From Saccoglossus kowalevskii (lineage: Eukaryota; Hemichordata; Enteropneusta; Harrimaniidae), in contig NW_003155746.1 of NCBI RefSeq assembly GCF_000003605.2, positions 4,339 through 25,219 of the forward strand: a DNA stretch of 20,881 nt. Direction: 5' to 3'. Positions 18,101 through 20,881 of this stretch are shown here, one piece after another. The position numbers and the translations under genes are program-made. The notes under the pieces are model-generated. The model worked only from the letters and a program-made list of their open reading frames with translations. It did no database searches and was not told the origin of the DNA. The stretch's first letter is position 1, and each line of letters begins with the position of its first letter.

Positions 18101-20331
18101 AAAACGTGCTACGCTGGTTTTCTTACAGTCATATGTAGTAGAGCTAGTGATCTGAATATTCTCTGATTTGTAATACACTTGTGGTTTGTTGAAATGCTTT
18201 CCTCCACCCGCGATCCGTACGACTGGTTCAGAGCAATCATCGAGGACCGTAATCAACTTACTTTTTCTGAATGCAATATTCAGGCCATCAACTACAACGT
18301 ATATAACATACCGACCAAGTTTCATATAGGAATGCACTGATATATTTGCTGTTCCATTGCGAAGCTCTAGAAACGTTGCTGGCGAATTGTCTCCATATGT
18401 AAGAACACCATGTGCATCACTGTAAGTCGTGACACCGATCGACACGTTCTGACCTACTTGAGGCTCATGGTCACTCACTGATAGTATTGTTGACATGCGT
18501 ATTTCACTGTTGAGTTTATCATCTGGAAAGCAAAAATGCATCTTAAAATTGTATTGATGTGATGTAAACACTATATTTTATTCAGATGCAATATACAATG
18601 CACTCGACATATAATCTTTGAATACCCAGAATAACACAACTTCTAAATAGAATCCTAAATAAATGTACCCAACTTAATAAAGTAACTCACCGATGTGACA
18701 ATGTGTCCCACTATATCCAGTCCCAGTACAGTTGCATGTATATGACCCGTCTGTATTAGTACATATGCCGTTGTTTTTACACGGACTCGACAAGGTACAC
18801 TCATCCAAGTCTGAAATTATAATAGTGAAAATGCAAATTAATTGAAAAAGTTCAAGGCTTTATTTGCTTATGCTTAGTTACAAATATTATTTGACCAAAT
18901 TCTTTAATAATTTCAAAGTAACTTACCTTGATCACAATGTGTTCCATTGTATCCAGTCCCAGTACAGTCACATGTATATGACCCGTCTGTATTAGTACAT
19001 ATGCCGTTGCTTTTACACGGACTCGACAAGGAACACTCATCTAAGTCTGTAATTATAATAGAGAACATGCAAATTATCTGAAAAAAGTTCAAAGCTTTAT
19101 TTGCTTATACCAGTATAATTTAGTTACAAATATTATTTGACCAAATTCATTAATAATATCAAATAACTTGCCTTGATCACATTGCGTTCCATTGTATCCA
19201 GTCCCAGTACAGTTACATGTGTATGACCCGTCTGTATTAGTACATAGGCCGTTGTTTTTACATGGACTCGACAAGGAACACTCATCCAAGTCTGAAATTA
19301 TAACAAAGAACACGCACATTTTCTGAAAACAATTCAGTGCTTTATTTATTTAACTTTGTTAGAACTATTATTTGACCAAATTCTTTAACATACCAATGCA
19401 GAAATTATTTCAAATAAATACTTACCCTTATCACAGTGTGTTCCATTATAACCAGTCCTAGTACAGTCACATGTATAGGACCCGTCTGTATTAGTACATA
19501 CACCGCTGTGTTGGCATGGGCTAATAGTTGAACACTCATCTATGTCTGCAAGACAGTTAAAACAATAAATTGTTATGAGATGGCACATTGTACAAACACA
19601 TTTATTTGAAAAAACAAAAATCATATATCTTATACGGTTCGCGTATTCATTTGAAATACACTTCAATATCGGTTATAATATGGGGGGAAACATTGTATCT
19701 TCTAACTTTTTTATATATTTTATTATTGTTACGTACCAACATCACAGTGTGTTCCATTGTATCCAGTCCCAGTACAGTCACATGCGTATGACCCGTCTGT
19801 ATTAGTACATAGGCCGTTGTTTTTACATGGACTCGACAAGGAACACTCGTCTAAGTCTGTAATTATAACATAGAACATGCAAATTATCTGAAAAAATTCA
19901 AAGCTTTATTTGCTTATACCGGTATAATTTTGTTACAAGTATTATTTGACCAAATTCTTTAATAATTTTATTCAAAGTAACTCGCCTTGATCACAATGTG
20001 TTCCATTGTATCCAGTCCCAGTACAGTCACATGTATATGACCCGTCTGTATTAGTACACAGGCCGTTGTTTTTACACGGACTCGACAAGGAACACTCATC
20101 AATGTCTGTAATTATAACATAGAACGCGCACATTATCTAATTATATTAGAACTATTAATTGACCGAATTCTTTAACATACCAAAAATGAATATATGTGTC
20201 TTGTTACTTACCTTTATCGCAAATACGTCCCTGGTATCCAGTTCCAGTACAATCGCATGTAAATGACCCATATGTATTAGTACATGTGCCGTTTCTACAC
20301 CAAGGAAAGCTGGAGGAACATTCATTAAAGT
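3001..20331 (-). CDS. Polycystin-1/REJ-family protein (EGF-PKD-REJ-GPS-PLAT-channel), 29 exons, 5' partial
   Basis: Whole coding span of the main gene, listed exon by exon below. Exons join in phase from 20331 down to the TAA stop at 3001-3003 and give about 2,236 residues (numbered here from the first visible, split codon). Order: EGF 1-7 (1-280), PKD-like (about 290-365), REJ (about 370-820), linker and GAIN-like region (about 830-1220), GPS (about 1236-1275), TM1 (1301-1319), PLAT (about 1335-1452), TM2-TM6 (1509-1726), TOP domain (about 1727-1925), TM7-TM11 (1939-2156), C-terminal helix (2199-2236). Known for the family: surface receptor-like proteins that self-cleave at the GPS and pair with TRPP (PKD2-type) channels. 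The signal peptide and first exons lie upstream, beyond what I can see. Orthology to a particular member (PKD1, PKD1L1-3, PKDREJ, sea urchin REJ) is not decidable here, so no symbol is given. Confidence 0.93.
3117..3463. other. Intron 28
   Basis: 347 bp between exons 28 and 29, bounded by gtaaaa and tcttccag on the minus strand. AT-rich; nothing else recognised. Confidence 0.75.
3464..4021 (-). CDS. Exon 28: TM9-TM11 with the pore region
   Basis: 558 nt, phase 1-1, acceptor tttttttag, donor gtaaaa. Residues 2013-2199. TM9 ends in an S4-like basic run ([17 protein letters not shown]); TM10 ([20 protein letters not shown]) is S5-like; a pore-helix segment around 2097-2112 ([16 protein letters not shown]) and TM11 ([20 protein letters not shown]) complete the channel fold. 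A charged cytosolic tail with NEN and ENS stretches follows. Confidence 0.94.
4022..4449. other. Intron 27
   Basis: 428 bp between exons 27 and 28, donor gtcagt, acceptor tttttttag. Contains the imperfect 35-bp tandem duplication at 4191-4260. Confidence 0.75.
4191..4260. repeat. Imperfect tandem duplication, unit about 35 bp, two copies
   Basis: Units 4191-4224 and 4225-4260 share gc(c/t)gagttg(c/t)tatgccag and end in (ca)gtgcata. Located inside intron 27; no further copies seen in the window. Confidence 0.75.
4450..5058 (-). CDS. Exon 27: rest of TOP domain, TM7 and TM8
   Basis: 609 nt, phase 1-1, donor gtcagt. Residues 1810-2013. [13 protein letters not shown] (the conserved G-x-Y-x-x-G-G-Y), [18 protein letters not shown] (family W-x-D-x-x-T-R-A-V-x-x-E-F-x-x-Y-N, with S in place of R here), then TM7 (1939-1960) and TM8 (1978-1999). 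These correspond to S1 and S2 of the voltage-sensor-like module. Confidence 0.94.
5266..5431 (-). CDS. Exon 26: polycystin TOP domain
   Basis: 166 nt, phase 0 in and 1 out. Residues 1755-1810. [16 protein letters not shown] and [15 protein letters not shown] match the F-W-x-W and L-x-G-x-P-R-x-R-Q-x-R family blocks of the TOP domain, the extracellular lid that makes contacts between subunits. Confidence 0.92.
5515..5673. mobile_element. Non-autonomous TTAA inverted-repeat element (MITE-like), copy 1
   Basis: Starts TTAAAGCGAGGA and shares the internal block gcgtgtcgttgtttacaaac with the other copies. The right end is degraded: about 12 bp of the repeat arm are missing and the terminal TTAA reads TTGA. 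No coding capacity. It is the oldest-looking of the three by its damage. Confidence 0.8.
6705..6869. mobile_element. Non-autonomous TTAA inverted-repeat element (MITE-like), copy 2
   Basis: 165 bp bounded on both sides by TTAA. The left arm reads inward as GCGGGAGTCGTCATCTGCGC. The reverse complement of the right arm reads AGAGGTCGTCACCTGCAC, so the terminal inverted repeats are about 30 bp with a few mismatches. Contains no open frame. TTAA targets are typical of piggyBac-like transposases, which is an inference because no transposase is in the window. Confidence 0.87.
6935..7167 (-). CDS. Exon 25: TM6 and start of polycystin TOP domain
   Basis: 233 nt, phase 1 in and 0 out, donor gtcaat. 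Residues 1677-1754. A basic patch ([14 protein letters not shown]) precedes TM6 ([20 protein letters not shown]). The [16 protein letters not shown] that follows is the usual entry to the extracellular TOP (polycystin) domain. Confidence 0.9.
7281..7404 (-). CDS. Exon 24: end of TM5 and cytosolic loop
   Basis: 124 nt, phase 0 in and 1 out, donor gtgagt. Residues 1636-1677. [20 protein letters not shown] completes TM5 and enters a polar loop. The acceptor at 7405-7406 was chosen over a nearer AG because that one puts a stop in every sensible frame. Confidence 0.87.
7727..7767. repeat. 17-bp tandem repeat, about 2.4 copies
   Basis: Unit ACTATGAACTATAATGT at 7727-7743 and 7744-7760, with a partial third unit to 7767. 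The first two copies are identical. Confidence 0.9.
7764..8033. other. GC-richer block within intron 23, open in two frames
   Basis: A plus-strand frame runs 89 codons and an overlapping minus-strand frame 67, in a stretch visibly richer in G+C than the surrounding intron. Neither fits the phase of exons 23 or 24 or shows a domain. On the minus strand near 7970 a Kozak-like AACATGGCTGCC opens only a six-residue frame. Possibly a decayed exon or an inserted element; function unknown. Confidence 0.35.
8141..8305. mobile_element. Non-autonomous TTAA inverted-repeat element (MITE-like), copy 3
   Basis: 165 bp, same length as copy 2. The left target reads TTGA (decayed) and the right TTAA. Arms: left GCGGGGGAGTCCTCACCGGC, right (reverse complement) GCGAGAGGGTCGGCACCTGC. 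Internal block with tgtttacaaacaagcgtcta as in copy 1. Confidence 0.87.
8593..9175 (-). CDS. Exon 23: end of PLAT and TM2-TM5
   Basis: 583 nt, phase 2 in and 0 out. Residues 1441-1635. [19 protein letters not shown] closes PLAT. After the cytosolic stretch [12 protein letters not shown] come four hydrophobic segments: about 1509-1528, 1545-1570, 1581-1604, and the start of TM5 from 1616. The end, [13 protein letters not shown], corresponds to the conserved TM5 S-x-x-P-x-K. The neighbouring exon finishes that helix. Confidence 0.93.
9551..9560. promoter_or_regulatory. CRE-like palindrome GTGACGTCAC
   Basis: Perfect 10-bp palindrome containing the CREB/ATF consensus TGACGTCA. Functional only if the surrounding island is a regulatory region; the motif alone occurs by chance. 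Confidence 0.35.
9689..9721. repeat. Perfect 11-bp inverted repeat (hairpin), 11-nt loop
   Basis: Left arm TTTTCACCGCC (9689-9699), right arm GGCGGTGAAAA (9711-9721). GC-rich stem in an AT-rich intron. Confidence 0.85.
9763..9782. repeat. Perfect 8-bp inverted repeat (hairpin), 4-nt loop
   Basis: Arms TGTTGAGA (9763-9770) and TCTCAACA (9775-9782) around CTCC. Lies just inside the island, 41 bp from the larger hairpin. Confidence 0.85.
10196..10356 (-). CDS. Exon 22: PLAT/LH2 domain, C-terminal half
   Basis: 161 nt, phase 0 in and 2 out, donor gtaagt. Residues 1388-1441. [39 protein letters not shown] and [10 protein letters not shown] match the PLAT L-x-x-L-x-I-W-H-D-N-x-G and W-x-L-x-x-V-x-V-x-D motifs. 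The family asparagine after HD is serine here. Confidence 0.94.
10642..10812 (-). CDS. Exon 21: PLAT/LH2 domain, N-terminal half
   Basis: 171 nt, phase 0-0. Residues 1331-1387. [20 protein letters not shown] and [14 protein letters not shown] match the PLAT beta-sandwich (the Y-x-V-x-V-x-T-G and G-T-x-S-x-V blocks). In polycystin-1 proteins this cytosolic domain in the TM1-TM2 loop binds lipids and other proteins. Confidence 0.93.
10929..11159 (-). CDS. Exon 20: GPS cleavage site and TM1
   Basis: 231 nt, phase 0-0, strong T-rich acceptor, donor gtgagt. Residues 1254-1330. [13 protein letters not shown] holds the second cysteine pair and the HL-T cleavage triad, with the predicted scissile bond between L1270 and T1271. 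It is followed by NEIHFDTVF and a hydrophobic helix ([19 protein letters not shown]) ending in ARRQDRND, a positive-inside border. Known family behaviour: the N- and C-terminal fragments stay non-covalently joined after cleavage. Confidence 0.94.
11270..11367 (-). CDS. Exon 19: GPS motif, first half
   Basis: 98 nt, phase 1 in and 0 out, donor gtaagt. Residues 1221-1253. [20 protein letters not shown] supplies the first two GPS cysteines and both tryptophans (C-x-x-W and W-x-x-x-G-C), as in adhesion GPCRs and polycystin-1. Confidence 0.92.
11368..12134. other. Intron 18
   Basis: 767 bp between the GAIN exon 18 and the first GPS exon 19. Donor gtaagt, acceptor tatatacag. AT-rich; no feature recognised. 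Confidence 0.7.
12135..12627 (-). CDS. Exon 18: GAIN subdomain B beta-sandwich
   Basis: 493 nt, phase 0 in and 1 out, donor gtaagt. Residues 1057-1221. [14 protein letters not shown] followed by [14 protein letters not shown] and [13 protein letters not shown] matches the NPF strand, the phi-x-G turn and the L-x-x-P-I strand seen before GPS motifs in polycystin-1 proteins. Several N-x-S/T sites. An extracellular part of the self-cleaving fold. Confidence 0.86.
12721..12957 (-). CDS. Exon 17: GAIN-like region
   Basis: 237 nt, phase 0-0, acceptor ttttcag and donor gtacgt. Residues 978-1056. Starts [18 protein letters not shown], then switches to beta-rich sequence ([14 protein letters not shown], then [11 protein letters not shown]). 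This helix-to-strand change is the expected boundary between GAIN subdomains A and B. Confidence 0.8.
12958..14007. other. Intron 16
   Basis: 1,050 bp between exons 16 and 17. T-rich, with a small inverted repeat (TACCA-TTTT-TGGTA) near 13323-13336. No coding signal or transposon recognised. Confidence 0.65.
14008..14066 (-). CDS. Exon 16: short linker exon
   Basis: 59 nt, phase 1 in and 0 out, donor gtaaat. Residues 958-977, reading [20 protein letters not shown]. One N-x-T sequon. Followed by the largest linker intron (1,050 bp). Confidence 0.7.
14182..14281 (-). CDS. Exon 15: helical linker, GAIN subdomain A-like
   Basis: 100 nt, phase 0 in and 1 out, donor gtatat. Residues 925-958, [18 protein letters not shown] followed by [11 protein letters not shown]. 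Another helix of the pre-GPS region; the frame runs on into exon 16. Confidence 0.72.
14282..14619. other. Intron 14
   Basis: 338 bp between exons 14 and 15, donor gtaaat, acceptor tgtaatag. AT-rich, nothing recognised. Confidence 0.65.
14620..14751 (-). CDS. Exon 14: helical linker, GAIN subdomain A-like
   Basis: 132 nt, phase 0-0, acceptor with a long T tract, donor gtaaat. Residues 881-924, mostly helix-forming with heptad-like leucines ([20 protein letters not shown]). Consistent with the alpha-helical subdomain preceding the GPS fold, but not diagnostic alone. Confidence 0.75.
15075..15119 (-). CDS. Exon 13: 45-nt small exon in the linker
   Basis: Fifteen residues (866-880), [15 protein letters not shown]. 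The acceptor is ctattcag and the donor gtaggaac. Phase 0-0, so inclusion or skipping keeps the frame. Supported by splice signals and position only, because the peptide is too short to show homology. Confidence 0.65.
15386..15499 (-). CDS. Exon 12: REJ-GAIN linker
   Basis: 114 nt, phase 0-0, donor gtaggt. Residues 828-865. Begins [14 protein letters not shown] and continues into an amphipathic helix ([16 protein letters not shown]). No named domain is recognised. It sits where family members carry a helical GAIN subdomain A. Frame and splice signals support it. Confidence 0.75.
15561..15584. repeat. (AT)12 microsatellite
   Basis: Twelve consecutive AT units in the intron between exons 11 and 12. 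Expected to vary in length between individuals. Confidence 0.95.
15694..15983 (-). CDS. Exon 11: REJ module, C-terminal part
   Basis: 290 nt, phase 1 in and 0 out. Residues 731-827. [17 protein letters not shown] is the conserved REJ F-x-I-x-C-x-G-W-x-D block. It is followed by the PYPLEE loop, a [20 protein letters not shown] strand and [16 protein letters not shown], the usual closing beta-strands. Confidence 0.88.
15984..16562. other. Intron 10
   Basis: 579 bp between REJ exons 10 and 11. AT-rich. An apparent open minus-strand frame over 15906-16184 is mostly intron read-through and is not called. Confidence 0.65.
16563..16733 (-). CDS. Exon 10: REJ module, strand with PGDGYC motif
   Basis: 171 nt, phase 1-1. 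Residues 674-731. Contains [15 protein letters not shown] followed by [16 protein letters not shown], which corresponds to the REJ-family signature of a long hydrophobic beta-strand and then P-x-G-G-x-C-x-V-x-P-x-x-G. Ends cleanly at gtaat. Confidence 0.87.
16734..17198. other. Intron 9
   Basis: 465 bp between REJ exons 9 and 10; donor gtaatt, acceptor tttgcag. Nothing else recognised. Confidence 0.65.
17199..17383 (-). CDS. Exon 9: REJ module, central part
   Basis: 185 nt, phase 2 in and 1 out. Residues 612-674. Begins with [13 protein letters not shown], followed by [20 protein letters not shown]-x-x-C pair ahead of an aromatic Y-x-W strand is typical of the REJ core. It opens straight from exon 8 (GT joined to G TGC), which confirms the splice. 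Confidence 0.85.
17529..18522 (-). CDS. Exon 8: PKD-like domain and N-terminal half of the REJ module
   Basis: 994 nt, the largest exon, phase 1 in and 2 out, donor gtaagt. Residues 281-612. The first about 85 residues form a PKD/Ig-like beta-sandwich ending in [17 protein letters not shown], which matches the PKD-repeat pattern of an aromatic H-x-Y turn followed by alternating hydrophobics. From [16 protein letters not shown] onward it matches the REJ start: the C-S-x-P-x-V opener, a central RFRWYIFQI strand, and DASATNDPD before the VYNWIC motif. Several N-x-S/T sites suggest an extracellular glycoprotein segment. Confidence 0.88.
18691..18810 (-). CDS. Exon 7: calcium-binding-type EGF module 7
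   Basis: 120 nt, phase 1-1, donor gtgagt. Residues 241-280. [11 protein letters not shown] start. The last residues change from CDQG to CHI before the exon joins the PKD-like region, so this is the natural end of the EGF array. Confidence 0.92.
18927..19046 (-). CDS. Exon 6: calcium-binding-type EGF module 6
   Basis: 120 nt, phase 1-1, donor gtaagt. Residues 201-240, DLDEC start, CKSNGIC in place of CKNNGLC, six cysteines, Asx-hydroxylation consensus present. Both its exon and its 3' intron resemble those of exon 5, which fits duplication of exon plus intron as a unit of about 240 bp. Confidence 0.92.
19170..19171 (-). other. GC splice donor of exon 5
   Basis: The minus strand reads CAAG then gcaagt, matching the known GC-AG intron consensus. 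The next usable GT would break the EGF module, so the GC donor is the best call. Confidence 0.82.
19172..19291 (-). CDS. Exon 5: calcium-binding-type EGF module 5
   Basis: 120 nt, phase 1-1. Residues 161-200, DLDEC start and [10 protein letters not shown] end. The donor is GC: CAAG followed by gcaagt at 19171-19170, the classic consensus of GC-AG introns. The rest matches modules 2, 3, 6 and 7 closely. Confidence 0.92.
19426..19545 (-). CDS. Exon 4: calcium-binding-type EGF module 4
   Basis: 120 nt, phase 1-1, donor gtaagt. Residues 121-160. [17 protein letters not shown] distinguishes it from the [10 protein letters not shown] type of its neighbours, and the tail [14 protein letters not shown] also differs. 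It keeps the six cysteines and the Asx-hydroxylation consensus. It looks like an older or more diverged copy inside an otherwise homogeneous array. Confidence 0.92.
19737..19856 (-). CDS. Exon 3: calcium-binding-type EGF module 3
   Basis: 120 nt, phase 1-1, acceptor at 19857-19858, donor gtacgt. Residues 81-120. DLDEC start, CKNNGLC and [10 protein letters not shown] segments, six cysteines. Nearly the same as modules 2, 5, 6 and 7. The intron after it is the longest in the array, at 191 bp. Confidence 0.92.
19984..19985 (-). other. GC splice donor of exon 2
   Basis: The minus strand reads CAAG then gcgagt, where neighbouring copies have gtaagt. The exon length of 120 nt and phase are kept only if this GC is used. 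Confidence 0.8.
19986..20105 (-). CDS. Exon 2: calcium-binding-type EGF module 2
   Basis: 120 nt, phase 1-1. Residues 41-80. The start DIDEC, the segment [12 protein letters not shown] (matches the Asx-hydroxylation pattern C-x-[DN]-x4-[FY]-x-C-x-C) and six cysteines define a calcium-binding EGF. Its donor is GC, not GT: the exon end CAAG is followed by gcgagt (19985-19984 on the plus coordinates). Confidence 0.92.
20212..20331 (-). CDS. Exon 1 (first visible): EGF-like module 1
   Basis: 120 nt, phase 1 to phase 1, acceptor AG at 20332-20333 and donor GT at 20210-20211. Encodes one EGF module (residues 1-40) with six cysteines and the DFNEC start. It is the most divergent of the seven: PWC replaces the SPCKNNG stretch and the tail reads [10 protein letters not shown]. 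The phase-1 acceptor means at least one further exon lies upstream. Confidence 0.9.
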
Positions 20332-20609
20332 CTAAAATTATAAGAGAAAACATTATTTGACCTAAGTTTGAGCTATATTTACATATAGCTGTTATTTCAC
20401 CAACTTATTCACCTTACTGAAGCAAGAAACATGCATATATGTATATAACAATTACTGACAGTAAATTGTGTGTATTTTCAACAATAAATATGTAAAGCGA
20501 TATTTGTACGTCATTCAGATCCTTATCATATACCTCGTATTGCTCGGCCTCGTCGTCTGGAATCCCGATGCGCAAGCCGTGCAATACCTTTCCAAATCAC
20601 GCCCGGACC

Positions 20610-20631
20610 CGTTTACCATATTTGGTAAACG
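20610..20631. repeat. Perfect 9-bp inverted repeat, 4-nt loop
   Basis: Arms CGTTTACCA (20610-20618) and TGGTAAACG (20623-20631) around TATT. Confidence 0.85.
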
Positions 20632-20712
20632 CGTCTCATTGCTGGAACTACTTTCTGTTTACAAACAACGCGCGTAATTTGGGATTATCGGGTGCGCTTC
20701 GATAATGGCTGA

Positions 20713-20881
20713 CGATATTATTCAGTGGATATGAAATATACCGAAAGACCAGTTGGACTCATTATTACCCTGACGAAAGTCGGCATTCCACCACAACCAG
20801 TCATTAAAGATAACTGGTCACAAAAACGTGTCAAGTTTACAACACTACGATACTGTCTCCACGGAAGATCATCGGCTCATT
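20713..20881 (+). CDS. Open frame running off the window, unrecognised
   Basis: Plus-strand frame open for 56 codons after a TGA at 20710-20712, with an ATG at 20731. It includes VGLIITLTKVGIPPQPVI and NWSQKRVKFTTLRYCLHGRS. Composition is protein-like (basic, with aromatic residues). It may be part of a transposon or of a neighbouring gene on the opposite strand. No family recognised, and it is too short to judge. Confidence 0.2.

Larger units (their letters stand above)
18691..20331 (-). repeat. Tandem array of seven EGF exon-plus-intron units
   Basis: Seven 120-nt exons start 226-311 bp apart. The introns between exons 2 to 7 share long blocks, including caaagctttatttgcttat and tattatttgaccaaattc, so the duplicated unit is exon plus intron. 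Copies 2, 3, 5, 6 and 7 are nearly identical, while 1 and 4 are diverged. All exons are phase 1-1, so copy number can change without a frameshift. Confidence 0.93.
20332..20881. other. Upstream intron or 5' region, with GC-richer patch and hairpin
   Basis: No further EGF, lectin or signal-peptide exon of the gene is visible on the minus strand. From about 20530 to 20700 the sequence is GC-richer, with a 9-bp inverted repeat at 20610-20631 and a tgtttacaaacaa block (20655-20667) also present in the TTAA elements. An open plus-strand frame follows to the window edge. Confidence 0.55.

Noticed and set aside
18691-20331. Regular repeats of about 240 bp that might suggest a CRISPR-like or satellite array
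   Set aside because: The repeated part is a 120-nt EGF exon with splice sites and the spacers are related introns; this is a coding exon array in an animal genome.
20400-20440. Possible minus-strand signal-peptide exon ending at a GT near 20411
   Set aside because: The ATG-initiated frame is only eight codons, is not hydrophobic enough for a signal peptide and leaves the wrong phase for exon 1.

Overview
This window is AT-rich, intron-rich animal nuclear DNA, most likely from an invertebrate; the species cannot be read from the sequence. The evidence is many short exons with GT/AG borders, all on the minus strand, that spell an animal-only domain set. Nothing in it looks bacterial or plasmid-borne.

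The window is dominated by one minus-strand gene, read from about 20.33 kb down to a TAA stop at 3001-3003. I traced 29 consecutive coding exons by hand. Every junction keeps the reading frame and every internal exon has an AG acceptor and a GT (twice GC) donor. They encode about 2,236 residues, open at the N-terminus because the first visible exon begins in phase 1 behind an acceptor. The domain order is seven calcium-binding-type EGF modules, one PKD-like beta-sandwich, a REJ (receptor for egg jelly) module, a GAIN-like region with an intact GPS autoproteolysis motif, a first membrane helix, a PLAT/LH2 domain, then the polycystin core (ten more membrane helices with the extracellular TOP domain between TM6 and TM7) and a short C-terminal helix with coiled-coil character. 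This is a polycystin-1/REJ family protein: a very large cell-surface receptor-like subunit attached to a TRPP-type channel module.

Layout: 1-3000 is 3' flank, with one possible coding fragment at 808-1023. 3001-9175 holds the channel half (exons 23-29). Its introns carry three copies of a 165-bp TTAA-flanked inverted-repeat element. 9176-10195 is an intron with a CpG-rich block bearing inverted repeats, a CRE-like palindrome and a GC box. 10196-12957 holds PLAT, GPS and GAIN exons. 14008-18522 holds the REJ-GAIN linker, REJ and PKD exons. 18691-20331 is a tandem array of seven 120-nt EGF exons whose intervening introns are also related, which shows recent exon-plus-intron duplication; two of these introns have GC donors. 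20332-20881 contains no exon of this gene that I can see, but has a GC-richer patch with a 9-bp hairpin and a short open frame running off the end.

The most noteworthy points are the homogeneous EGF array with GC-AG introns, the small TTAA transposon family confined to channel-half introns, and the unusual CpG-rich intronic island.
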